From assembly GCF_022489035.1 (NCBI RefSeq), contig NZ_JAKVTV010000001.1, forward strand, positions 992,001 to 1,056,000: 64,000 bases of DNA, written 5' to 3'. Every line of letters starts with the position of its first letter. The stretch's first letter is position 1. This document shows, piece after piece, positions 6,741 to 14,946 of the stretch. The notes beneath the pieces were generated by a model, which was not told the DNA's origin, searched no databases, and worked only from the letters and a program-made list of their open reading frames with translations. A program made the position numbers and the translations under genes. The stretch comes from Christiangramia lutea. Its GTDB lineage: Bacteria > Bacteroidota > Bacteroidia > Flavobacteriales > Flavobacteriaceae.

Positions 6741-9164
6741 TTACTGATTTTGAGTCTGTAATCTTTCGTTTTCTTCAGCAGTGATGGCGCGCTTATTATC
6801 ACCAAGCTTGAAATTACCAAATTTATAGGTTACTCCAAATCGAACCAAACGGGATTCGGGCTTAGCGAAATATGAGTAATTCTGATCTAAGTATTGCGAT
6901 CTTAAAGGTATGTTCATGGTATTGAAGACATCTTCAACATTCACGGTGGCCACTAACCTGGAGTCGAAAAAAGTCTTTCTAAGTCCTAAGTTCAATCCGA
7001 ATTGAGGTTCTTCAAATTCATAGGAACCAACAATATAATCTGGAATATAAGTAGACGTCAATTCTCCTGAAAAAGTCCCGTCCTTAGACAGGGTAAAGAA
7101 ATTACCGGCATATAGATATGCTCCAAAGGTATCATTGGTCACGATCTGGCCTCCACTTTCCAGGGCAGGAAAATCATTCTGCATATAAAAGAATGAAGAG
7201 TAAGCGGTTAAATACCACCAGTCGTTCAAATAAGCATAATATCCTATATCAAAACTAAATTGCTGGTAAAAATCCATGTTCAAACTGGTTGAACGAAGGT
7301 TCCTGTTCACATTATCCTGGAATGGAATGGTGGCGATCTCGTTATTTGCCCTATCCCAGTAAAGATCGAAGAACCATTTATTATTATAGCTGTAGCTAAA
7401 TTTGATCATATTCGAAATAGCAGGAACGAGATTAGGATTTCCATCCTTGAAATTATTCTCATTTAGAAAATACCTGTAGGTGTTAAGGGTTTCAAATCGG
7501 GGTCGGGTGATTCGCCTGCTATATTCCAGCCCAAAGGCATGATTGTCTGATGCATTATAATTCAGGTAAAAAGTAGGAAATAGTTCAAAATAATCCTGTG
7601 AGTTCACGAGTCCCTCACTATCAGAAACTCCCAGTACTTCTGTATATTCACCACGCAGGCCTAACTTCAAAGACCATTTTTCCCAGTCTTTAGTCAAACT
7701 GGCATAAGCCGCCATAATATCCTCTTCATAATTTAAATTATCTGAAAGATTTCCTGAAAACTGTCTTGTACCCGTATTGGTGTCAAAATAATCCTGGCCA
7801 CTTTCAGTTCTTAAACCGGAGTATTTCAAACCGGTTTCAAAACTGCTAGATCCCAAAGGAGTGGTAATATCAACCTGTCCTGTATAGATCTCACTATTTT
7901 GATTCGCTTCTGTAGTAAACGAGTTATCTCTAATAAAACTTCCATCTGCCTGGAAATATTCGGTCATGATATGCTGAAACTGGCCATTATCATAATTGAT
8001 GTAATTTGCCACTGCAGATAACGTCCCGTTATCACCTAAAGTGGTATTATAGGTAGCTGCCAGAAGAATATTATCTGTAGTACTATGCAACTTACTGTCT
8101 GTAGTAAATAAAGAATCCAGGGAATTGTTTTGGTCATAGATATCTGTTTGCCCATCTATCTGGCTGTCAACATCGGGAATAAGCTGAATATTGGCACTCA
8201 AGCTCAAAGTACTTTTTTCACTAAGTGTAAAATCCAGGATAGTATTTAGACTGTGAGATAGTCTGTTGGTATTCCTTTCAAAATCGGTTAACCATCTTGA
8301 ATCTACATCTCCATTAGGTTCATAAAATTCCAGGAAACTTTCATCAACCTTTACCAAATCTCTTTGACTGTAATTATAGCTAGCATAAAGATTTAGCCAG
8401 TCATTTTTATAATACTGGCTGGTTCCAACATCATATTTTGGTAGAATGGCAATCGTATTTGATGCATTTAGGCTCCCTTTATATCCAATAGATATATTCT
8501 TTGATGTGGTGATGTTCAAAATTGCTCCGCCTTCAGCATCATATCTCGCTGGGGGATTGGTAATCACTTCTACAGTTTTTATGTTCTCTGCAGAAAACCC
8601 TTCCAGTAACTGCTGTAATTCCTGAGAGGTCAGGTAAACCTTTCTATCATTTATATAAACTGTAGCCGGCCTGTTCTTTACCAGTAATTGCCCCTGACTT
8701 ACCACCACTCCCGGGGTTCTTTTAAGGATTTCAAAGGAGTTCCCGGTAGACAAGGTGGTATTTTCCACATCAAATACCAACCGGTCTATTTTTCTACTGA
8801 TCTTTGGTTTACGGGCATTTACCACCACTTCATCCAAATCATTAGATCCCTCCTGTAAAACAATAGGAGCAATATTCGTATCGCCTTTTATCTTTATTTT
8901 CTGAAGATTATCTGAATAGCCAATAAAAGACACCTTTAGTAAATAGGTGCTGTCTTCTATATTGTTAAGAATAAAGAATCCATCTTCCTCGGTTATTCCT
9001 CCTTTGTAAACACTGGTAGAATCTTCAGCGTTCAAAAGAATGACATTGGCAAATGCAACAGGGGAATTATTCTGATCAAGGACCTTTCCTTTTACTTCAC
9101 TCTGTGAATAAACCGCACAGGAAAATAAGAGGAAAATAAGGGGGGCAAACTTTATTTTCAGCAT
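6741..9164 (-). CDS. Outer-membrane beta-barrel family protein with carboxypeptidase-like N-terminal domain
   Basis: An 807-residue protein. A signal peptide (to about residue 20) is followed by a CarboxypepD_reg-like beta-sandwich at ~22-110 (VKGKVLDQNNSPVAFANVILLN, GFFILNNIEDSTYLLKVSF). Then comes a plug-like segment with LDEVVVNARKP, TVYINDRKVYL and NPPARYDAEGGAILNI. The remaining ~550 residues are alternating aromatic beta-strands ending in FGVTYKFGNFK, as in the OMP_b-brl_3 family. It resembles TonB-dependent receptors but is shorter than SusC and has no SusD partner. The ligand is unknown. Its stop faces the dusB promoter, and it is divergent from nothing regulatory; upstream lies the GH3 fusion gene on the same strand. 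Confidence 0.8.
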   Translation of the reverse strand: MLKIKFAPLIFLLFSCAVYSQSEVKGKVLDQNNSPVAFANVILLNAEDSTSVYKGGITEEDGFFILNNIEDSTYLLKVSFIGYSDNLQKIKIKGDTNIAPIVLQEGSNDLDEVVVNARKPKISRKIDRLVFDVENTTLSTGNSFEILKRTPGVVVSQGQLLVKNRPATVYINDRKVYLTSQELQQLLEGFSAENIKTVEVITNPPARYDAEGGAILNITTSKNISIGYKGSLNASNTIAILPKYDVGTSQYYKNDWLNLYASYNYSQRDLVKVDESFLEFYEPNGDVDSRWLTDFERNTNRLSHSLNTILDFTLSEKSTLSLSANIQLIPDVDSQIDGQTDIYDQNNSLDSLFTTDSKLHSTTDNILLAATYNTTLGDNGTLSAVANYINYDNGQFQHIMTEYFQADGSFIRDNSFTTEANQNSEIYTGQVDITTPLGSSSFETGLKYSGLRTESGQDYFDTNTGTRQFSGNLSDNLNYEEDIMAAYASLTKDWEKWSLKLGLRGEYTEVLGVSDSEGLVNSQDYFELFPTFYLNYNASDNHAFGLEYSRRITRPRFETLNTYRYFLNENNFKDGNPNLVPAISNMIKFSYSYNNKWFFDLYWDRANNEIATIPFQDNVNRNLRSTSLNMDFYQQFSFDIGYYAYLNDWWYLTAYSSFFYMQNDFPALESGGQIVTNDTFGAYLYAGNFFTLSKDGTFSGELTSTYIPDYIVGSYEFEEPQFGLNLGLRKTFFDSRLVATVNVEDVFNTMNIPLRSQYLDQNYSYFAKPESRLVRFGVTYKFGNFKLGDNKRAITAEENERLQTQNQ

Positions 9165-9198
9165 AAATAGGTTAGCGTAATATTCAATAAAATATGCA

Positions 9199-9206
9199 CA
9201 AATATA
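9199..9206 (-). promoter_or_regulatory. -7 box upstream of the outer-membrane barrel gene
   Basis: Minus-strand TATATTTG, 34 bp before the ATG at 9164, matches TAnnTTTG. It suggests transcription separate from the GH3 gene, which ends 150 bp upstream. Confidence 0.5.
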
Positions 9207-9314
9207 GAATTTATTGAATACTTCGGATAATATTTACAAAAACCGATATGATTTTGATATTAATTATTCCAATTACCATCATTTTCATGAGTGAAATTTA
9301 GGAATTTTAGGTGG

Positions 9315-12266
9315 TCACTCCAGTATCGAATCGTAGAGAGCCTGCTGTATCTTCGTTCTTGTATTTAGCTTGTACAAACGGGTGTTATTTCTGGTTGGAA
9401 GGACACGGTTAGAGAGAAAAATATATAATAGATCCTCTTTTGGGTCCATCCATACCATAGTTCCTGTAAAACCTGTATGTCCAAAACTATCTGAACTGGC
9501 ATCTTTCGCGGTATTGCTATTTTCACCTTTGTATTCCAGGTAGGGTTTATCAAAAGCCAAGGCACGGTGATTATCATTTTCAGGGAACTGGGTTTTGGTA
9601 AATTCCCTTAAGGTTGCTTCATTAATATATCTTAAGCCTCCATATTCTCCCATATTTAAATACATCTGCATGAGTTTGGCCAGGTCGTTAGCATTGGCAA
9701 AAAGTCCGGCATTGGCAGAAACGCCACCCATCATAATGGCTCCTTCGTCATGAACGTTCCCGTGAATCTCTTCATTCCTGAAATTAAAATCACTTTCTGT
9801 AGGCACAATTCTTTCAATTGGAAATTTTTTGGAAGGATTATAAGTTACGGTCGTTGCACCCAGTTTATCATAGAAATTTGTATTGATATAATCTACGAAA
9901 TCTTCATTCGAGATCTTCCCTACGATCTCAGGTAAGAGATAAAAAACAAGGCCGGAATACTTGTATTTTGCCTCAGCTTCCAAAGGCGACTTCTTTATGG
10001 CCTTATAAATTTTCTTTTTGTAATTACGGTGCAGCCAGAGTTCATCGCTTACCCGAACTGGGTACCTGGCTGAAGAATCCTTCTTAAAAGTATACCATTT
10101 AAAACTCCCATTATCGCGAAGGGTATTTTTCCAATAAGGGATCCATGGTTTAAATCTAGCCTGGTGAGCAAGGATCTGCCTGAAAGCAATATCCTCTTTA
10201 TTCGAATTATTGAAATAAGGGAGATAATCTTCTATTCCAGCCTGAAGATCGAACTTTCCCTCGTCATAAAGTTTCATAAGTGCCGGCAAGGCTGTAGATA
10301 TTTTACTAACAGAAGCGAGATCATAAATATCTGATCTTTCAACTTTGATAGTATCGCTGTATTTGTGCAGGCCATAAGCCTTATGAAAAACTACTTTTTG
10401 ATCCCTTGCAACCAACACTACTCCTCCCGGTGTTGCCTTCATATCGATTGCTTCATTCATCAGGGAGTCTATTGCGTTTCCCAGTTTTTTTGAATCCATA
10501 CCGGCATCCTCCGGATTTGTATATTTAAACCTTAACCCTCCATTAAGCTCCAGTCCATCTCCGGCTTTAAATTTTTCTCCCACCGAAACTGGCAGTTTTC
10601 CCGTCGCTCCAATTCCACCAAAGATCAACTGCGCAGATAATTCCTGTGAAATTTCTGTATCCTGGTATGCTTCTATTAATACAGCAGAGTTTTCTATGTT
10701 TTCCAGCTTATCGAGCACGTATGGATTTTTGAATATGCTGAAAATTGAATTTTTACTCTCTGAAAGTTCTGAAATGAATTTCTGAACATCTTCTGAAAGT
10801 TGTATCTGGTTTCTTGACCTTATGCTGAAATCATGTAAACCAACGATAACCAGATTATAATCCTCTAGCTTCTCTTTCAGGTTTTCGATGTCGGTTGTAT
10901 TGGCTTCTCGATCCAACTGAAAATCATCAACCCTGGTATAGAGTTTAAGAGTCTTCTGGAACTCTGTGATTTCAGATGCTCCAATCGAAACCGAAGCTAT
11001 TTTCAGGCTGTCCAGCCTTCTCAAAGGCAGTAAAGAATTTTCATTTTTTAATAGAGTAAGGGAGGCTTCAACCAGTTTTCGGTTCAATAATTTTGCTTCA
11101 GGCTTATTCAGTTCTTTTTCTATATTTTCAACCGGAAGAGGTTCATAATTATCCAATCCTACCCATTGCTTCACCGCCAGGATCTTTCTGCATCGCGCAT
11201 CGATCTTTTTCTGGGTAATAATTCCCTCATCTATGGCTTTTCTAATCTCAGAGATTGCCTTTGGAATATCTTCTGAAAACTCCAGCAGATCATTCCCCGC
11301 CAGGATAGCTTCTTTATCTACCACTCCGGGTTCATTCCCTTCTGCCACACCTTTCATGTTCATAGCATCGGTTACAATAAGTCCTTTAAAGCCAAGTCTT
11401 TCTTTCAGAATTCCAGTAATTATAGGTTTGGATAAGGTTGATGGAGTTCCAGTGGAATCCAATGCGGGAATATCCAGGTGAGCGACCATCACTCCGCCAA
11501 TTCCTTCATTAATCAGCTCTCTGAATGGGTACATTTCCAGGTCATCCAATCTTTCAAAAGGGTGATTAATCTGGGGCAGGGCATAATGTGAATCTGTATC
11601 TGTATCACCATGACCAGGAAAATGCTTTGCCGTAGCCAGAAGGTTCTCGCTCTGCATTCCTTTCATGTAGGCAATTCCCTTTTGAGTAACATTCAACTTG
11701 TCTTCACCAAACGATCGATAATTGATAACCGGATTTTGGGGATTATTGTTCACGTCTACTACAGGTCCAAAATTGATATGCAGCCCAGTGCGTTTCAATT
11801 GCCTGGCGACCTCAACACCCATTTCATAGATCAATTCTTCATCCTGAATTGCCCCAAGGCCCATCTGGTAGGGAAAGCTTATGGTATTATCCAGTCTCAT
11901 GCCCAGCCCCCATTCTGCATCTATTGCTCCAATAATTGGAACTTTTGAAGCCTGCTGATATTCGTTCATCAATTTCAACTGAGACTTTGGATCTCCCTGC
12001 ATGAAAATGAGTCCACCTATTTTATATTCCCTGATGTATTTCAGGACTTCTTTTTTATGTTCTTCATCTTTATTTGAAAAAGCCGGAATCATTAAAAGCT
12101 GGGCGATACGCTCATCAGGAGTCAATTCCGTCATGACCGAATCTACCCATTTGCTGTTCGTATATTTTAAAAACTCAGGTTCCTTTCGCTGTATTTCCTG
12201 TGCTAAGAATTCATTTCCGAAGATCAGGGCGGTGATCACCACCAGAAGGGATTTATTCAACTGCAT
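9315..12266 (-). CDS. NagZ-type GH3 N-acetylglucosaminidase fused to an AmiE-like serine hydrolase
   Basis: A 983-residue exported fusion; the signal peptide ends near residue 22 (FLAQ). Residues ~35-570 are a GH3 enzyme with KHFPGHGDT and the NagZ Asp225-Ser-His227 acid/base dyad, and VTDAMNMKG with nucleophile Asp300. This type removes GlcNAc from GlcNAc-MurNAc. Residues ~600-983 are a class C beta-lactamase-fold domain with Ser652-x-x-Lys655 (SVSK), a YSG second motif and HTG near residue 930. In Bacillus subtilis the same two functions are separate neighbours, NagZ and AmiE (a beta-lactamase-fold MurNAc-L-Ala amidase, next to murQ). The fused domain is therefore plausibly an amidase rather than a resistance enzyme. 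It lies 15 bp behind the NagX-like gene and is probably cotranscribed. Confidence 0.88.
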   Translation of the reverse strand: MQLNKSLLVVITALIFGNEFLAQEIQRKEPEFLKYTNSKWVDSVMTELTPDERIAQLLMIPAFSNKDEEHKKEVLKYIREYKIGGLIFMQGDPKSQLKLMNEYQQASKVPIIGAIDAEWGLGMRLDNTISFPYQMGLGAIQDEELIYEMGVEVARQLKRTGLHINFGPVVDVNNNPQNPVINYRSFGEDKLNVTQKGIAYMKGMQSENLLATAKHFPGHGDTDTDSHYALPQINHPFERLDDLEMYPFRELINEGIGGVMVAHLDIPALDSTGTPSTLSKPIITGILKERLGFKGLIVTDAMNMKGVAEGNEPGVVDKEAILAGNDLLEFSEDIPKAISEIRKAIDEGIITQKKIDARCRKILAVKQWVGLDNYEPLPVENIEKELNKPEAKLLNRKLVEASLTLLKNENSLLPLRRLDSLKIASVSIGASEITEFQKTLKLYTRVDDFQLDREANTTDIENLKEKLEDYNLVIVGLHDFSIRSRNQIQLSEDVQKFISELSESKNSIFSIFKNPYVLDKLENIENSAVLIEAYQDTEISQELSAQLIFGGIGATGKLPVSVGEKFKAGDGLELNGGLRFKYTNPEDAGMDSKKLGNAIDSLMNEAIDMKATPGGVVLVARDQKVVFHKAYGLHKYSDTIKVERSDIYDLASVSKISTALPALMKLYDEGKFDLQAGIEDYLPYFNNSNKEDIAFRQILAHQARFKPWIPYWKNTLRDNGSFKWYTFKKDSSARYPVRVSDELWLHRNYKKKIYKAIKKSPLEAEAKYKYSGLVFYLLPEIVGKISNEDFVDYINTNFYDKLGATTVTYNPSKKFPIERIVPTESDFNFRNEEIHGNVHDEGAIMMGGVSANAGLFANANDLAKLMQMYLNMGEYGGLRYINEATLREFTKTQFPENDNHRALAFDKPYLEYKGENSNTAKDASSDSFGHTGFTGTMVWMDPKEDLLYIFLSNRVLPTRNNTRLYKLNTRTKIQQALYDSILE

Positions 12267-12281
12267 TTAGAATTTTCTCTT

Positions 12282-13418
12282 TTAAACTTTTATATAAATC
12301 TTTCTTTTGTCCAAAATATAACCAATAACCCACATTAGAAGCACATAAGAAACTGCAAAAGCCAGGGAAGCATTATAATCACTTAGCCAGCTTAGATAGA
12401 ACTTATTATAGATCCAGGGTTTCATTGGTTCTCCATCAAAATATATAATTGCCATAAGCATAACTACAACTCCAGACATTATAAAAATGAAAAGCGGGTT
12501 CTTCCCGAATGCCTCAAAAAAATAGGTCCATTTTTTTAATCCGAAAACCTCAATTACCAGGATTAGCGCGGCGAGGATTAACAAATCCCAACCGATGCTG
12601 TAAAGGACAAAAGTACTTGTCCAGATGCCTTTATTAATTGGGAAATATGGTGCCCATAGCAAAGCAGCTACTAATATAATAACTCCTGCAGCAGCTAAAC
12701 AGATCACTGTAGTTACATTATTACCAGATCTCTGAATGAATTTTCCAGCAATATAACCGGCAACAATATTTACTATCGCAGGTAATGTGCTTAAAAGACC
12801 TTCCGGATCAAAGGGAGTCCCAAATCCGTTCCATAGATTTTCTTTTCCAAAAATTAGCAGATCCAGTTTTAGGGCGGCATTGTTTTCCAAGCTATATGGA
12901 TTGGGATGTGTACCGAAATACCACATTATACCCCAATAAACCAGGAGAATCAAACTGCTTAGAAGGAGCACTTGTTTTACTTTCAAATAATGCAAAATAA
13001 GTGAAGCGAAGAGATAGCAAAGTGCGATCCTCTGCAATACCCCCATGATGCGAATTTTACTAAAATCCTTCAGCACCAGTTCCTCACCATTATGAAATAC
13101 AAATGGGAATGCATTAAGTAATAAACCTATTACAAAAATCAGTGCACTCCTGCTGAGCACTTTTTTGAGAAAATCTGAATCAGACCGGTTTTCATATTTC
13201 CGCAGGCTGAAACTCGCCGCATTTCCTATAACAAATAGAAAGGTTGGAAAAACAAGATCTGTAATGGTGAATCCATGCCAGGCCGCATGCTTGAATGGCG
13301 CATATATATTAGACCAGCTACCGGGCGTATTAACAAGTATCATTAAGGCGATAGTCATCCCCCTTAACACATCCAGTGCAAGATACCTATGATTTCCAAC
13401 GACGCCAGTTTTATTCAT
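12282..13418 (-). CDS. NagX-like transmembrane acetyltransferase (HGSNAT/DUF1624-type)
   Basis: A 378-residue inner-membrane protein with about ten TM segments. The start RYLALDVLRGMTIALMILVNTPG and HAAWHGFTITDLVFPTFLFVIGNA are the hallmarks of the heparan-alpha-glucosaminide acetyltransferase-like family. Its bacterial member NagX recurs in GlcNAc-utilisation clusters, for example in Shewanella. The conserved His in AAWHGFT corresponds to the loop where the human enzyme carries its acetylated His. A possible job is acetylating de-N-acetylated amino sugars, or transport; the biochemical role is not settled. It is divergent from the ROK regulator across a 228-bp region and cotranscribed with the NagZ/AmiE-like fusion. 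Confidence 0.82.
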   Translation of the reverse strand: MNKTGVVGNHRYLALDVLRGMTIALMILVNTPGSWSNIYAPFKHAAWHGFTITDLVFPTFLFVIGNAASFSLRKYENRSDSDFLKKVLSRSALIFVIGLLLNAFPFVFHNGEELVLKDFSKIRIMGVLQRIALCYLFASLILHYLKVKQVLLLSSLILLVYWGIMWYFGTHPNPYSLENNAALKLDLLIFGKENLWNGFGTPFDPEGLLSTLPAIVNIVAGYIAGKFIQRSGNNVTTVICLAAAGVIILVAALLWAPYFPINKGIWTSTFVLYSIGWDLLILAALILVIEVFGLKKWTYFFEAFGKNPLFIFIMSGVVVMLMAIIYFDGEPMKPWIYNKFYLSWLSDYNASLAFAVSYVLLMWVIGYILDKRKIYIKV

Positions 13419-13522
13419 ATAAGGGTAATTAGATCAAGAATCCAGAGCTATTTTCGGCAACTTTCACTATTAAAGTTTATCTATTAAACATAAAAGTATA
13501 ATTTTTTATCAATTATAGAATC

Positions 13523-13543
13523 TTAAATAAAATTTTTATTTAA
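13523..13543. promoter_or_regulatory. AT-rich palindrome between nagX-like and ROK regulator genes
   Basis: TTAAATAAAA (13523-13532), one central T, then TTTTATTTAA (13534-13543): ten perfect pairs, midway in the divergent promoter region and 33 bp before the ROK -7 box. It is a candidate operator for the ROK repressor encoded next door; AT-richness lowers its significance. Confidence 0.35.
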
Positions 13544-13575
13544 TTGTTTTAAAAAATGGTTTTTTTTTATATTTT

Positions 13576-13583
13576 TAATTTTG
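13576..13583 (+). promoter_or_regulatory. -7 box of the ROK regulator / nagB-like operon
   Basis: TAATTTTG matches TAnnTTTG and lies 64 bp upstream of the ATG at 13647. No -33 TTG at 19-21 nt. Confidence 0.45.
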
Positions 13584-13646
13584 GCTTTAGGAAACTTAAA
13601 TAATTAGCTTATTTTGAGCTGCTTTAAAAAATTTCCAAACAATTAT

Positions 13647-14918
13647 ATGACTAAAAATCTACAAGACTTTCTTATTACTGATGATGCCCTAAAAGACATT
13701 AGTAATATTGAAAGGAAAAAGTTTCTTCAAAAGATCAAGATCATCAAATATCTTTTTTTGAATGGCAGCACTTCCAATGCTGATATTTGTGAAAAGTTCG
13801 ATATAAGCCTTCCCACCTCTATGGCCCTGCTTAACCAGCTTATGGAAACCGGAATAGTTGTGAAATCGGGTCAGGGTAAATCTGAAGGTGGTAGAAAGCC
13901 AGATCTTTACGGACTCAAAGAACAGTCCTTTTTTGTATTAAGTATCCACATTAAACGCTTTAAAATAAAGATCGCAGTCACAGATAATAATCATTCCATA
14001 ATAATGGAAGAATCTATCGCGACAGAGATCTCCCCGAATTCTAATATCGTCGACCTGCTTTATGAGAAATCTCAGGAAGTGATCGAAAAATCAGGGATAG
14101 ACTCTGAAAAGCTTCTTGGGGTTGGTATTAGTATGCCGGGACTGGTATCTTCAACAGAAGGTAAGAACTTTACCTATTACCTTACTGAACAGGAACCAGA
14201 ATCCCTACAGGATAAATTTGAAAAGAAGTTTAGGAAACCCGTGGTGATCCTTAATGACACGAAAAGTGCCTGCCTTGCCGAATATAGATTCGGATTAGCC
14301 AAAAACAAACAAAATGTACTAGTAATCTCGATGGATTGGGGTATTGGACTAGGAATTATTATGGGTGGTAAAATGCATACGGGTCATTCCGGGTTTGCCG
14401 GTGAATTCGGGCATATACCTATGACCGAGGACGGATTGCTATGTCATTGCGGAAAAAGAGGATGCCTTGAGACGGAGGCCTCTGGCTTAGCCCTGGTAAG
14501 AAAAGCCAAAGAGGGACTGGAAAAAGGACAAACCTCGATCCTGAACAACCTTAAAGGCGAAGATTTTGAAAAAATGGATCCTCACGTGATTATCCAGGCA
14601 GCAAACAAGGGAGACCAGTTTGCCATTAATCTGTTATCGGAAATTGGAATTAACCTGGGTAAAGGAATAGCAATACTTATCCAGATCTTCAACCCGGAAC
14701 TTATCATCCTGGAAAGTGAGATCGCACAGGCAAAACAGTTTATCACCACCCCAATTCAACAATCTACGAACACTTATTGCATGATGCAGCTAAAAGAGAA
14801 AACGAGTATAGAACTCTCCAATCTCGGCCCTAATTCAGGTTTATTTGGCGGCACCATCGCAGTTATGGAAGAAATATTTAAAGATCAGGTAGCCATGCTA
14901 AAAGCAAGCAATGGCTAG
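13647..14918 (+). CDS. ROK-family transcriptional regulator (NagC/Mlc-like)
   Basis: A 423-residue protein. Residues ~20-90 are a winged helix-turn-helix (IIKYLFLNGSTSNADICEKF, TSMALLNQLMETGIV, SEGGRKPDLYGL). A full ROK domain follows with VGISMPG, the Zn motif CHCGKRGCLE after GEFGHIP, and LGKGIAILIQIFNPELIIL. NagC/Mlc proteins of this build repress amino-sugar genes and release DNA on binding a sugar phosphate. The ATG at 13647 is preferred over an upstream in-frame TTG at 13614. It leads the operon of regulator, NagB/PIG-L fusion and amidase, and is divergent from the NagX/NagZ pair; it is the only sugar-type regulator in the cluster. The effector is inferred (GlcNAc-6-P or MurNAc-6-P). 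Confidence 0.9.
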   Translation: MTKNLQDFLITDDALKDISNIERKKFLQKIKIIKYLFLNGSTSNADICEKFDISLPTSMALLNQLMETGIVVKSGQGKSEGGRKPDLYGLKEQSFFVLSIHIKRFKIKIAVTDNNHSIIMEESIATEISPNSNIVDLLYEKSQEVIEKSGIDSEKLLGVGISMPGLVSSTEGKNFTYYLTEQEPESLQDKFEKKFRKPVVILNDTKSACLAEYRFGLAKNKQNVLVISMDWGIGLGIIMGGKMHTGHSGFAGEFGHIPMTEDGLLCHCGKRGCLETEASGLALVRKAKEGLEKGQTSILNNLKGEDFEKMDPHVIIQAANKGDQFAINLLSEIGINLGKGIAILIQIFNPELIILESEIAQAKQFITTPIQQSTNTYCMMQLKEKTSIELSNLGPNSGLFGGTIAVMEEIFKDQVAMLKASNG

Positions 14919-14946
14919 CTGAAAGGAAAATTTATATTCAACAGTT

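Noticed and set aside
9315-12266. Antibiotic-resistance beta-lactamase
   Set aside because: SxxK and HTG are shared by all class C-fold hydrolases; fusion to NagZ and the murein neighbours point to an amidase-like role.
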